From NCBI GenBank assembly GCA_964635375.1, contig CAZWOU010000010.1, positions 1-64,000 of the forward strand: a DNA stretch of 64,000 nt. Direction: 5' to 3'. The notes beneath the pieces were generated by a model. That model was not told where the DNA came from and did no database searches. It saw only the letters and a list, made by a program, of their open reading frames with translations. Each line of letters begins with the position of its first letter. The stretch's first letter is position 1. A program made the translations under genes and the position numbers. This DNA is from CAZMNY01 sp964635375. Its GTDB lineage: Bacteria; Planctomycetota; Planctomycetia; Pirellulales; Pirellulaceae. This document shows positions 55,827-64,000 of the stretch, piece by piece.

Positions 55827-58367
55827 CTAGGGAAACGACGGGGGCTTTGCCGGCAGGGCCTGTAGTTCGGACAGCGCCTTCTCGGTCAATTGCCGTCCGG
55901 AAAGATAGCCGGCGTCATTCCCATCGCGGCTGAGCAACCGGTCGAACAACGTCATCGATTCTCGCAAACTCGCGGCCGCCTCCTGGGGCTGGTTCATCTT
56001 GGAATAGCACCTGCCGAGCTCGCGCAGCGCCTTCGCCAAATCGTGCTCTGACTCGGCGCTGCCGCTTTCCACCAGCGGCGACAAACTATCGCGAGCCAAG
56101 ACGAACGAACGTTCAGCGCGCTGAAGGTATCCTTGATCCAGTTCTGCGACGCCGGAGCCAATCCGAATGGCGGCCAGCTCAACTCGAAACTCCAACACCT
56201 GCGGGTTCTGGTAGGCCACAAGTTCGATCGCTTCCTCCGCTGCGTAGAAATTAGCAAGCGCTTCGTCTCGCATCTCTCGCGCTTCGTCGAGCATGCCTCG
56301 CTTGGTCATCCCTTCAGCCGCGCCAACTTGCAGGTCGCCCAATCTTCGGTGGCAAGTGGCAAGTCGACTTTGGTTTCGCAAGTCGTTCGGTGATTCGTTC
56401 AACAAGCGTTCGAAAATCGGAATCGCGTCGAGCAGATTTCGTTCGGCATCTGGGAGTTGCTTGTCCTCAAACGCAAAGTTTGCCAAGTTGAAGAGCCCCA
56501 TAGCCCGGTCCCGCAAGAGCCGAGTGTCGTCGGGCGTCTGGGAAAGCAGCTCAGAGCGAATTCTCGTCGCGAGTTGAAAATGGCCTCGGGCCTGCTCGAG
56601 ATTCCCCCTCGCCCTTTCGACAATACCGAGGTTCATATTCGTGTTGGCCAGCGTGCGTTGGGCCTCTGCGACCAGCGCCGTTGGCGCATCGCCGTCACCC
56701 ACCATGCTCTCACGGAGCTGTTTGGCTCGTCCAAATCCCTCGAGCGCCTCTTCCCACCGCTTAAGCCGGCCAAACGATCCGGCCTGCGCGTTGAGCGTCG
56801 TCGCCAACGCCTGTCGATGTTGAAAGTCATCCGATGACTCCTCAACAAGCTCCTCTTGAATCTTGGCGGCGGCGGCGTAGGAGGACAGCGCTTCATCGGG
56901 CGATTCGATCTCCTCAACGATTTTGGCCACGCGATAATTCGCCAACGCCAACTCCACTCGCATCGACTTGTCGCTCTTACGGCGCTGCAAGAAGCGGCGA
57001 TAATGGACGAGCGCGCGCTTCAACAGGCCTTCACGCAGCGGTTGCATGCCCGGTTGGTCGAGCAGCACGTTTTCGATGGCCTGAGTGAAAAAGAAATCCA
57101 CGGTTTCGCGGGCGTCGCGGTTGCTCTGTTCCGACTCCCGCAAAGCTGTCGTGGCCGTGCCGTATCCGTAGGTTAGACCGATCACTGCGATGGCGAGAAA
57201 AAGAAATGCCGCGCCGAGCGACATGGCCACCAGCGGATTACGGCGTCGCCAGCGAATGACGCGTTCGAGTCGACTCACGGGGCGAGCTCGGATTGGTTGG
57301 CTGTCAAGGTATCGCGACAAATCGTCGGCGAGTTCAGCTGCGGAGTGGTAGCGCCGGTTGGGATCTTTTTGAAGACACTTCAAGCAGATCGTCTCCAGGT
57401 CACGGTCGATCGACCGATTGAGCTCCGCTGGCGAAACGGGCTCTTCATCCACCACTTGACGGAGCGTCTCGACGGGAGTCGCCGACTGAAACGGCGGCCT
57501 GGCGGTGATCAGGTGATACAACGTCGCGCCCAGCGAGTAGACGTCGCTGAGCTCATTGACGTTCGCTGCATCCAATGTCTGCTCCGGCGGCATGTACGAC
57601 GGCGTGCCCATCACTTCGCCGGCGCGTGTCAATTCGTCGCTGCCTTCGAGCAGCTTCGCCAGTCCAAAATCGGCAACGAGCGCTCGATCCTGTTTCGTGT
57701 TGAGCATGATGTTGTGCGGCTTCAAGTCGCGATGCAAGATGCCCGCAGCATGCGCCTCCTGCAGAGCGTTTGCGGCATCCCGCGTGTAGCGCGCCGCACG
57801 GCGAGGCTCCAATGGTCCGTGGGCCAGCAACTCCGCCAAACTCGGACCTTGAACAAGACTCATCGAATAGAAACTCTGTCCGTCGACTTCGCCCACGTCA
57901 TAGACCGTGACAATGTTGTCGTGCTCAAGACGGGCAGTCGCTTGCGCCTCGTTTCGAAATCGCTCCATGGTTGTAGTTTGAGAGTCAGCGGGGAGACCGA
58001 GGAGTTGGTCGCTGCGTATCACCTTGAGGGCGACCAACCGGTCCGCACTCTTCTGCCGCGCTCGGTAGACGGCGCCCATCCCCCCTCGGCCAATCTCCTC
58101 AAGCAACTCGTAGTCTCCAAACGGCCCTAAGTCCACTGCCGACTGTTTCCGCTGATGCGTCGCGTGCATCTCCTCTTCGGCGGCCTGACTCGGCATGATC
58201 ATCTCGGACATCAACGCGTTGCCCGGCAAATCCAACTGGGGAAAGCGCGTTCGGTATTCTTCGATGTCGGGGCGGCGATCGAAACGAGTGCGGACGAGGT
58301 ACTCTTGCTGCAACAGCTCAAGGATCACTTTCGGCTCTTGCAAACCAGCAAACCTGGCCAAGAACAA
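55827..58367 (-). CDS. Ser/Thr protein kinase with TPR-like tail; 5' end probably truncated
   Basis: 846 residues. A PEYRTRFPQL-type planctomycete leader is followed by the kinase domain (about 85-340): IGRGGMGAVYRA, Lys115 in VALKVIRS, HRDLKPHN with Asp214, DFG at 233, GTPSYMPPEQ and SDVYSLG. One membrane helix covers about 375-401, and the outside has TPR-like repeats to the end. It is a membrane receptor-type kinase. The only start available is TTG 58367. Upstream the frame meets two stops within about 25 bases, and that sequence codes the end of another protein on the opposite strand, so the natural N terminus is probably missing. Confidence 0.9.
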   Translation of the reverse strand: MFLARFAGLQEPKVILELLQQEYLVRTRFDRRPDIEEYRTRFPQLDLPGNALMSEMIMPSQAAEEEMHATHQRKQSAVDLGPFGDYELLEEIGRGGMGAVYRARQKSADRLVALKVIRSDQLLGLPADSQTTTMERFRNEAQATARLEHDNIVTVYDVGEVDGQSFYSMSLVQGPSLAELLAHGPLEPRRAARYTRDAANALQEAHAAGILHRDLKPHNIMLNTKQDRALVADFGLAKLLEGSDELTRAGEVMGTPSYMPPEQTLDAANVNELSDVYSLGATLYHLITARPPFQSATPVETLRQVVDEEPVSPAELNRSIDRDLETICLKCLQKDPNRRYHSAAELADDLSRYLDSQPIRARPVSRLERVIRWRRRNPLVAMSLGAAFLFLAIAVIGLTYGYGTATTALRESEQSNRDARETVDFFFTQAIENVLLDQPGMQPLREGLLKRALVHYRRFLQRRKSDKSMRVELALANYRVAKIVEEIESPDEALSSYAAAAKIQEELVEESSDDFQHRQALATTLNAQAGSFGRLKRWEEALEGFGRAKQLRESMVGDGDAPTALVAEAQRTLANTNMNLGIVERARGNLEQARGHFQLATRIRSELLSQTPDDTRLLRDRAMGLFNLANFAFEDKQLPDAERNLLDAIPIFERLLNESPNDLRNQSRLATCHRRLGDLQVGAAEGMTKRGMLDEAREMRDEALANFYAAEEAIELVAYQNPQVLEFRVELAAIRIGSGVAELDQGYLQRAERSFVLARDSLSPLVESGSAESEHDLAKALRELGRCYSKMNQPQEAAASLRESMTLFDRLLSRDGNDAGYLSGRQLTEKALSELQALPAKPPSFP

Positions 58368-58506
58368 CGGTGCGGTTCCAAACGGAACCTACTACCTGGC
58401 CATCTATTCTCAGAACGCGCAGAACCAGTTCATCGGCGAAGGCTCCAACGTGATCGCGGTCACGGTGGTCAGTCCAGGGCCGGCGACCACGTTTAACATC
58501 AAGTAG
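58360..58506 (+). pseudogene. C-terminal fragment of a secreted-type protein, 5' part absent
   Basis: A coding-like frame of 48 residues begins around NNGAVPNGTYYLAIYSQ, continues VIAVTVVSPGPATTFNIK and stops at 58504-58506. It has the composition of an extracellular beta-domain end, is followed by a GC-rich hairpin, and has no start. To its left the same frame is antisense to the kinase and reads as non-coding. Both this fragment and the kinase lose their 5' parts at the same place, near 58365. Confidence 0.6.
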
Positions 58507-58522
58507 ACGGCCCACTTGAGAT

Positions 58523-58552
58523 CCGCCGGGGAGCTCCACTTCTTCCCGGCGG
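58523..58552 (+). terminator. GC-rich hairpin after the gene fragment
   Basis: CCGCCGGG (58523-58530) and CCCGGCGG (58545-58552) form an 8-bp stem with a 14-base loop. There is no clear T-run, so termination efficiency is doubtful. It lies 17 bases after the stop of the fragment. Confidence 0.55.
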
Positions 58553-58663
58553 TCTCGTGCTGTCGGCTTCTTTGCAACTCACGCTCAACGTTGAATGACG
58601 CGGCGCCGCTGGCCGGCGATTCTCAGGAAATCGAGACTTCACCCAGAACTAAGGAGAGAACAA

Positions 58664-59215
58664 ATGTCCCAGTCCTTATCAAGAACCGTGTCGGCGATCC
58701 TGATGTCGGCCGTTGGTCTCGTCGCGCTGAATTCCGCCTCAACGACTGCCTCGGCTCAGTCGGTTCGGCATTTGGACGGAGCGAGTCGCATCCCAGTCGT
58801 CGTGGAAGACGGGACAAGGGCGCCCTCGCCCTGGCAGTTTGAAGACGAGGCGGTCAGCGACGACCTGCCGATGATCCCGTTTCGGCCGCATCCCCCCACC
58901 GACTTGGCAGTGACCGACAAACGCGTCGTCCACGCCAACCTGGATCACTACATCTCGTACGCGGTCACGTTTGAGAACCGAGGTCCGTACGCGACGCTTG
59001 GCAATCGCACATACCAACTGATATCGTTCGACGCCAACTGGAACCAAACGGTGCATTCCGGCGGCTCCATCAAGACTGGTATGGCGCCAGGGGAGAAATC
59101 GGAGTCAAGTCCGATTCAAACGAACATCAACGCCAAACTGATTTGGTTTGTCGTACTGGACGGCAAGGACAACAACGGATGGAACGACCTCATGCTCCTG
59201 TACGACAACCGATGA
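58664..59215 (+). CDS. Secreted hypothetical protein
   Basis: 183 residues. ATG 58664 follows AAGGAGAG. A signal peptide ends near STTASAQ. The mature part contains HISYAVTFENRG-like and RTYQLISFDANWN stretches, which suggest a beta-sandwich, and ends IWFVVLDGKDNNGWNDLMLLYDNR. No family was recognised. The last 33 bases of the gene and the bases after it are duplicated beyond the nearby N gap, an assembly effect. Confidence 0.75.
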   Translation: MSQSLSRTVSAILMSAVGLVALNSASTTASAQSVRHLDGASRIPVVVEDGTRAPSPWQFEDEAVSDDLPMIPFRPHPPTDLAVTDKRVVHANLDHYISYAVTFENRGPYATLGNRTYQLISFDANWNQTVHSGGSIKTGMAPGEKSESSPIQTNINAKLIWFVVLDGKDNNGWNDLMLLYDNR

Positions 59216-59392
59216 CGCGTACGACAATCGATGACGCNNNNNNNNNNNNNNNNNNNNNNNNNNNNNNNNNNNNNNNNNNNNNNNNNNNNNNNNNNNNNNN
59301 NNNNNNNNNNNNNNNNNNNNNNNNNNNNNNNNNNNNNAACGACCTCATGCTCCTGTACGACAACCGATGACGCGTACGACAATCGATGACGC
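59183..59392. repeat. 55-bp identical flanks around the 59238-59337 N gap
   Basis: Both copies start AACGACCTCATGCTC and end GATGACGC. They include the end of the secreted-protein gene, which can only exist once. The contigs probably overlap here and were scaffolded instead of merged. Within each copy is a short imperfect tandem repeat of ACGACAAYCGATGACGC. Confidence 0.93.
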
Positions 59393-59521
59393 TCCCCTCG
59401 CTCGGCTGTTGACGGTACACGAGAGTCGGAGCTGGCCTGCCGCTTGGGCGAATTCGCCTGTCTGAGGCAATTCGCTGGGCGGCGGCCGATCCGGCGCTGG
59501 GAGATCCGACGCAGCTAAGGG
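59216..59521. other. Intergenic region containing an N gap
   Basis: Contains 100 N (59238-59337). The 55 bases before the gap (59183-59237) equal the 55 bases after it (59338-59392). No gene seen in the remainder. Confidence 0.5.
59238..59337. other. Assembly gap (100 N)
   Basis: Placeholder gap between identical flanks; probably no sequence is missing, or a repeat has been mis-joined. Confidence 0.99.
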
Positions 59522-59854
59522 CTATTCGCCTGCCGCGTCAAGGGCGTCTTGAAGGCGAGCTTTCGACTGGGCCCCGACAAATCGCTCGGTGACTTCGCCG
59601 TTCTTGAACACCAACAAGGTGGGAATGCTGGAGACGCCAAATTGTTGAGCAACGCCGGGGCTGTCGTCAATGTTCACCTTGCCGATCTTAACGCCGCCGG
59701 CATTCTCCTCGGCCAGCTGATCGATCATAGGAGCGATTTGACGGCAGGGCATACACCACGGCGCCCAAAAATCGACTAGGACTGCTTGGTTGGATTGCAA
59801 CACGTCGGACTCGAAATTCCCGTCCGTGAATTCCAGTACATGCTCATTACTCAT
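59522..59854 (-). CDS. trxA: Thioredoxin with WCMPC active site
   Basis: 110 residues, normal thioredoxin length. The redox site is WAPWCMPCRQIAPM with Cys34 and Cys37; the usual WCGPC has Met in place of Gly. The cis-proline loop SIPTLLVFKNG and the final helix are standard. Cytoplasmic disulfide reductant for enzymes such as ribonucleotide reductase or the neighbouring arsenate-reductase-like protein. ATG 59854 is preceded by AGGAG. It lies 119 bases downstream of the arsC-like gene on the same strand. Confidence 0.93.
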   Translation of the reverse strand: MSNEHVLEFTDGNFESDVLQSNQAVLVDFWAPWCMPCRQIAPMIDQLAEENAGGVKIGKVNIDDSPGVAQQFGVSSIPTLLVFKNGEVTERFVGAQSKARLQDALDAAGE

Positions 59855-59973
59855 CGCACATTTCTCCTGTCAGTTCAGCGTAGTTCTGGATTGTATCGCC
59901 GCCTCGCCGAAAGTGTCAATGATCGGAAGCGGCGAGTCTCGCTGACTGACCAACTTCGTCGGCGCACCCTCCA

Positions 59974-60315
59974 TCACACGATCTCCAGCACTCGCTCAGG
60001 CGGTCGCCCGATTCGAGCCTGCTTGCCGACAACGACGATCGGGCGCTCGATGATCTTTGGATGGTCGGCCATTCTCCCAATCAAGGTCTCCTCGTCATCG
60101 GTCGCCTCGAGACCGAGAATGGCGTGGTCCTTTTTTCGAATGAGGTCCTTGGCGGGGAGTTTGAGTTTCGAAAGAAGTCCGCCAATCGCTTTGGCATCCA
60201 AGGGATCCTTCAAGTACTCGACGACAATAGGCTCAAGTCCCTGTTCCTCGAGCAAGGCAAGAGTCTGCCGGCTCTTCGAGCAACGCGGGTTATGGTAGAT
60301 CGTTGGCTGTGTCAT
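59974..60315 (-). CDS. ArsC-family arsenate reductase (or Spx/YffB-like)
   Basis: 113 residues with the thioredoxin-like ArsC fold. Cys12 in YHNPRCSKSRQTL is the nucleophile. Arg60, Arg91 (RPIVV) and Arg104 (RIGRPPERV) match the three arginines of E. coli ArsC, so arsenate reduction is credible. No arsR or arsB gene lies nearby, so a general housekeeping ArsC-like role is equally possible. Thioredoxin is the next gene on the same strand. Confidence 0.88.
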   Translation of the reverse strand: MTQPTIYHNPRCSKSRQTLALLEEQGLEPIVVEYLKDPLDAKAIGGLLSKLKLPAKDLIRKKDHAILGLEATDDEETLIGRMADHPKIIERPIVVVGKQARIGRPPERVLEIV

Positions 60316-60402
60316 GGGATTCCGTTTGGGGATAAAGTTGCGTTCCAGTGAGGAGAAGTTTGCGGCCCAAAGACTCCCTCCAGCCCCGACCGGTGAACTT
60401 GT

Positions 60403-61689
60403 CTAAGTCGACTTGTCAGCGGCCAATTCAGCGAGCACGTAGGGCCCTTTGGGTATGACTGCGATTGTGCATTCGGGGCCATGTTTTTTCATCGCCCGGG
60501 CGACGGCGTCTTCGACAGTTGGTGCGGTCTTCACAAACAACTGCTCAATACGCTGTGCTGGAATCCCCTGGCTGACGACAGTGACCTCGGCCTTGCGGCA
60601 GACAGAAGCCATCTTCTCAAGCTGCCATTGATCCATCACGAAGTAATCCTCGTCGAGAATCTCCTGCATGAACTGTTCAAGACTGTCGTGGGCCTCAAAG
60701 AGGCTGGCGAACGAGTCGCTGCCAACGCCCTCAGTGAGGCTGGCGGCGATCACGATGGAGCCGCCCTGTTTGACCAACGTCGCCGCGGCGACCATGCCCT
60801 TGATCGACTGATAGAACGTTGTGTCGAGCGGATACCCCGCGCTGCTCGTCACCACAATATCGACCGGTTCGTCCAGGGTGTCGAGAACGACCTGCCGAAC
60901 AAAATCGACACCCTGCTCGAAGGCGGCGATCATGTCGCCTGCGACGAACTGCAAAGGCCGGCGCTGGGCGTCGATGACGACGTTGACAATGAAGTCACAG
61001 CCTGCCTGGCGAGCGATCCAAGTGTTCTCCTCGTGGACCGGGTTCTTCGCAAGTCGTCCGCTGATCGCGTGGGGGCTCTCCAGGAAACGAGGACTATGCC
61101 AAGCTCGGATCGTCTCCAGGCCTGCGATTCCAGGACAAATCAGTTTGCGTCCTCCGGAAAATCCGGCCATGAAATGAGGTTCGATCAGGCCCACAGTTAG
61201 CTTGAGATCAGCCTGGAAGTAGCGTCGATCGATCAAGATCGGCACGCCGTTAGGGCTTAGCCCCAGGTCGACATGGTCGTCGCGCGCCAGGCCGTCATGA
61301 TTCTCGATGGCGTAGTCCGCGGCGATCCGCTGACCGACCATTTCTCGAATTTCGGCCGGCGAACTGGGGCGATGCAGTCCAGTGGCGATAAGAATGAGGA
61401 TCTTCTCACGATCGATTCCAGCTTGCTCCAAGGTCTCAAGCAGGGGCGTCAAGATGATCTCGTTGGGTACGGGTCGAGTGACATCGCAGATCAGAATGCA
61501 GGCGGAGGACCGGCCTTCGGCAAGTTCTGCGAGCGGGGGGGCGCCGAGCGGTTGCCGCAACACGCGCGCGACGGCAGCCTGAGGGTCGGGCAGTGGAGCG
61601 ACTGTCTTGTAGGCCAACGTCCCCACAAGCGCCTTATCAGGGATCTCGACATCCAGACCGTCTCGACCATACTCCAACCGAATCTGCAT
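60403..61689 (-). CDS. larA: LarA-like nickel-pincer lactate racemase family protein
   Basis: 428 residues. LarA features: ICDVTRPVP (about 68-76), TGLHRP with His106, EPHFMAGFSGGRKLICPG with His172 and Lys182, and RAWHSP with His197. These correspond to the His, His, Lys and His that bind the nickel-pincer cofactor in Lactobacillus LarA, Lys182 being the covalent attachment site. The substrate may be lactate or another 2-hydroxyacid. The cofactor genes larB, larC and larE are not in the window. ATG 61689 is preferred to a TTG at 61710. Confidence 0.9.
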   Translation of the reverse strand: MQIRLEYGRDGLDVEIPDKALVGTLAYKTVAPLPDPQAAVARVLRQPLGAPPLAELAEGRSSACILICDVTRPVPNEIILTPLLETLEQAGIDREKILILIATGLHRPSSPAEIREMVGQRIAADYAIENHDGLARDDHVDLGLSPNGVPILIDRRYFQADLKLTVGLIEPHFMAGFSGGRKLICPGIAGLETIRAWHSPRFLESPHAISGRLAKNPVHEENTWIARQAGCDFIVNVVIDAQRRPLQFVAGDMIAAFEQGVDFVRQVVLDTLDEPVDIVVTSSAGYPLDTTFYQSIKGMVAAATLVKQGGSIVIAASLTEGVGSDSFASLFEAHDSLEQFMQEILDEDYFVMDQWQLEKMASVCRKAEVTVVSQGIPAQRIEQLFVKTAPTVEDAVARAMKKHGPECTIAVIPKGPYVLAELAADKST

Positions 61690-61739
61690 GGTTTCAGGCC
61701 CTGGCCCCAAACAAGACAGGCCCCAACAAAACAGGCCCC

Positions 61740-61770
61740 CAACAAAACAAGCCGGCCCTTAGGACCGGCT
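61740..61770 (-). terminator. Rho-independent terminator after the PVC small basic protein gene
   Basis: AGCCGG (61750-61755) and CCGGCT (61765-61770) form a 6-bp stem with a nine-base loop; on the minus strand it is followed by TTGTTTTGTT. Beyond it lie three imperfect 15-16-base repeats of CAGGCCCCAACAAAA (about 61695-61747). Confidence 0.7.
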
Positions 61771-61824
61771 CTGTATGCCATCAAGCCCGCGCCGAGGGGC
61801 TCGTTGATGTCCAGCTCAGCTGAC

Positions 61825-62055
61825 CTACTCAGCTGCTGCGGTTGTCGTCTCTTCGCCCTCTTCTTCCTCAGTCTTGACCTTCTTCTTCTTGCGAAGTGAG
61901 ACCTTGAGGACGCGTACTTTGGGGATGCCGAGAACGGAGTCGCCTTCGGACCACCGGTCTGATTCCTTGAGTTTTTCCAGGCGCTCCGCACGATTCAACA
62001 CGTTTCGAGTGCGTCTGCCGCCCGACTTGACCTTGAGACTCTTGTCAATTGCCAT
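61825..62055 (-). CDS. Small basic protein of the PVC superphylum
   Basis: 76 residues. The sequence MAIDKSLKVKSGGRRTRNVL followed by NRAERLEKLKESDRW and GIPKVRVLKV matches the short basic protein family known across Chlamydiae, Verrucomicrobia and Planctomycetes (TIGR04137-type, recalled from memory). The C terminus has a Lys run (RKKKKVK) and then an acidic tail (EEEEGEE). The family is proposed to bind rRNA or ribosomes; function is unproven. It has its own terminator. Confidence 0.88.
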   Translation of the reverse strand: MAIDKSLKVKSGGRRTRNVLNRAERLEKLKESDRWSEGDSVLGIPKVRVLKVSLRKKKKVKTEEEEGEETTTAAAE

Positions 62056-62229
62056 CGTTACTCTCTACCGCTCCAACATTGAACTCAATAGCAAACCGTG
62101 GAGTATAAGGGCCCAGTCGGCTTCCGGCAACCGTGAACTTGAGCCGGACCACAGGTCAAAACTGGCGAAATGCTGCACGCCGTTGACCAAAGGGGATTTC
62201 GGCGGCCGCGAGGAAAGGGCGGTCAGGCC

Positions 62230-63144
62230 CTATTCTTCCTCCGTTTCCACATCCTTGATCTGCTTCAAAAACTGCCCCATTTCTTGCAAGCGGTCCTTCG
62301 GATCGGGTTGCATGCACCTCATTATGGCTCGGGCCAGCGTCTTATTGATATTGGGGAAGGCGTCGGTGAGCTCTCTTGGATCTTCGGTGTCGTGGGCCAA
62401 GGCGGCCAATCCCGTGGTGTCCGAAACCGGCCAGGGCAGGTCGAAGACGAGCAGGTGGTAGGCGGTGACGCCGAACGAGAAAATATCGAGCCGCTGATCG
62501 GTCCAACGCCGGCGAATCACCTCGGGAGACATGTAGAGAGGCGTTCCGGTGCGATTGCCCGGTTGCATGTATTCTCTGAGAGCGGGGAGAGTCAGGCCAA
62601 AGTCGATCATCTTGATGGACTTGCAATCATTGGCGCAAATGAAGTTTCGCGGGCAAATGTCGCGATGAATGAAGCCGGCCAAGTGCACCGCCTCGAGCGA
62701 TTCGGCCATCTGCCGAATTAGCTCCACGCGGTTGCCGATCAGACGTTGGTCCTTCTTGTTGACCACCTCCTGAAGCCCGGGTCCGTCGATGAACTCCATG
62801 ACAACATAGGGCAAGTTCTCAGTCGTCTTTCCGTACTCGAAGGTTTCCACAACCCGCGGGTGCCGGATCTGAGCCGCGATTTCGCCCTCAGGGGGTTTGC
62901 CGAGGCCAACAAACCGTTGCTCGAAAGCCTCGACTTTTTCCTTATCGCCGACCTTGAGTCCGACCAGTTCTCCCGCATCACGATCCCTCGCCAAGTAGAA
63001 CTTGGACATCGTTCCGGAGATCGCTTTTCTCATCAGTTCAAATCGGCGGGAGATATCGACCTTGCGGCTATTCAGCTTAGCCACGCCGATCGACGGCGCC
63101 TTGGCCGACTTGAACATCGATTGAATCTTGTCAAATACGCCCAT
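62230..63144 (-). CDS. Atypical Ser/Thr kinase-like protein, downstream of accD
   Basis: 304 residues of kinase fold with no membrane helix. The Gly-rich loop is degenerate (KAISGTMSKFYLA). Lys64 (VGLKV) and Asp181 (MIDFG) are kept. The catalytic loop is HRDICPRN: Asp162 present but Cys164 in place of the usual Lys. It also has GTPLYMSPEV, RLDIFSFG and a C-lobe ending in MRCMQPDPKDRL. Activity may be altered. The start lies 20 bases after the accD stop, so the two are probably one transcript. Confidence 0.88.
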   Translation of the reverse strand: MGVFDKIQSMFKSAKAPSIGVAKLNSRKVDISRRFELMRKAISGTMSKFYLARDRDAGELVGLKVGDKEKVEAFEQRFVGLGKPPEGEIAAQIRHPRVVETFEYGKTTENLPYVVMEFIDGPGLQEVVNKKDQRLIGNRVELIRQMAESLEAVHLAGFIHRDICPRNFICANDCKSIKMIDFGLTLPALREYMQPGNRTGTPLYMSPEVIRRRWTDQRLDIFSFGVTAYHLLVFDLPWPVSDTTGLAALAHDTEDPRELTDAFPNINKTLARAIMRCMQPDPKDRLQEMGQFLKQIKDVETEEE

Positions 63145-63164
63145 TGCTCAAACCAACTCCAAGA

Positions 63165-63974
<810 letters not shown>

Positions 63975-64000
63975 AGACGCTGCTTGGGGGGACGGTGCGG

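Noticed and set aside
57297..58130. 277-residue plus-strand frame
   Set aside because: Antisense to the kinase domain, whose motifs are complete.

Overview
The window looks like a chromosomal segment of a planctomycete (PVC superphylum). The evidence is the density of planctomycete-typical families: two DUF1501 proteins, two DUF1549/DUF1553 heme proteins, a DUF1559 prepilin-like protein, a ThuA-domain protein, large Ser/Thr kinases with TPR-like tails, many small lipoproteins, and the small basic protein known from Planctomycetes, Verrucomicrobia and Chlamydiae. It is a draft assembly. Three N gaps are present (29860-29959, 42079-42088, 59238-59337), two of them inside genes and one flanked by an identical 55-bp duplication. 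No prophage, insertion sequence, CRISPR array or rRNA was seen.

Layout. 0-3.2 kb: end of smpB, then a LolD/MacB-type ABC exporter pair. 3.3-5.7 kb: two planctomycete-type envelope proteins. 5.8-11.8 kb: a minus-strand run (DUF4432 epimerase-like, catalytically degenerate ketosynthase, small membrane protein, GNAT acyltransferase) divergent from an extended SDR. 11.9-23.1 kb: a CBS-domain gene broken by a 10-bp tandem duplication, DUF1501, ThuA, KAS III, a propeller-like secreted protein, a stand-alone carrier-protein/thioesterase didomain, a HAD phosphatase, a beta-propeller/di-heme cytochrome and a lipoprotein. 23.2-26.4 kb: a minus-strand proteostasis unit, promoter - tRNA-Gly(GCC) - tig - clpP - clpP. 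26.6-29.6 kb: an FHA protein and a DUF255 thioredoxin-like lipoprotein. 29.7-30.7 kb: a secreted Lys/Gly/Gln/Cys repeat protein. 31.1-36.9 kb: an operon of a membrane-embedded patatin, a multi-TM protein and a seven-heme cytochrome. 36.9-46.3 kb: DUF1559 and its lipoprotein, then ECF sigma - DUF1549/1553 - MATE as a coupled operon, then a second DUF1549/1553 - DUF1501 operon. 47.3-49.1 kb: a PPP-type phosphatase coupled to a tiny membrane protein, and a lipoprotein. 49.2-52.2 kb: a four-gene fatty-acid-synthase-like cassette (KS, two hotdog proteins, ACP). 52.5-58.5 kb: PTS enzyme I, an outer-membrane barrel protein and a kinase whose 5' end abuts a gene fragment. 58.7-64 kb: a secreted protein, trxA, arsC-like, larA, the PVC small basic protein, an atypical kinase and accD.

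The strongest theme is lipid or acyl-carrier chemistry spread over the window: an intact KS II, a KS with two of three catalytic residues replaced, an intact and a degenerate FabZ-like hotdog protein, KAS III, a discrete ACP, a PCP-TE didomain, an SDR, a GNAT acyltransferase, a patatin and accD. The pairing of intact with degenerate paralogues suggests heteromeric assemblies, as in ketosynthase/chain-length-factor systems. This is inference from residues and neighbourhood only. The second theme is heme-c envelope redox chemistry, with four proteins carrying CxxCH motifs.
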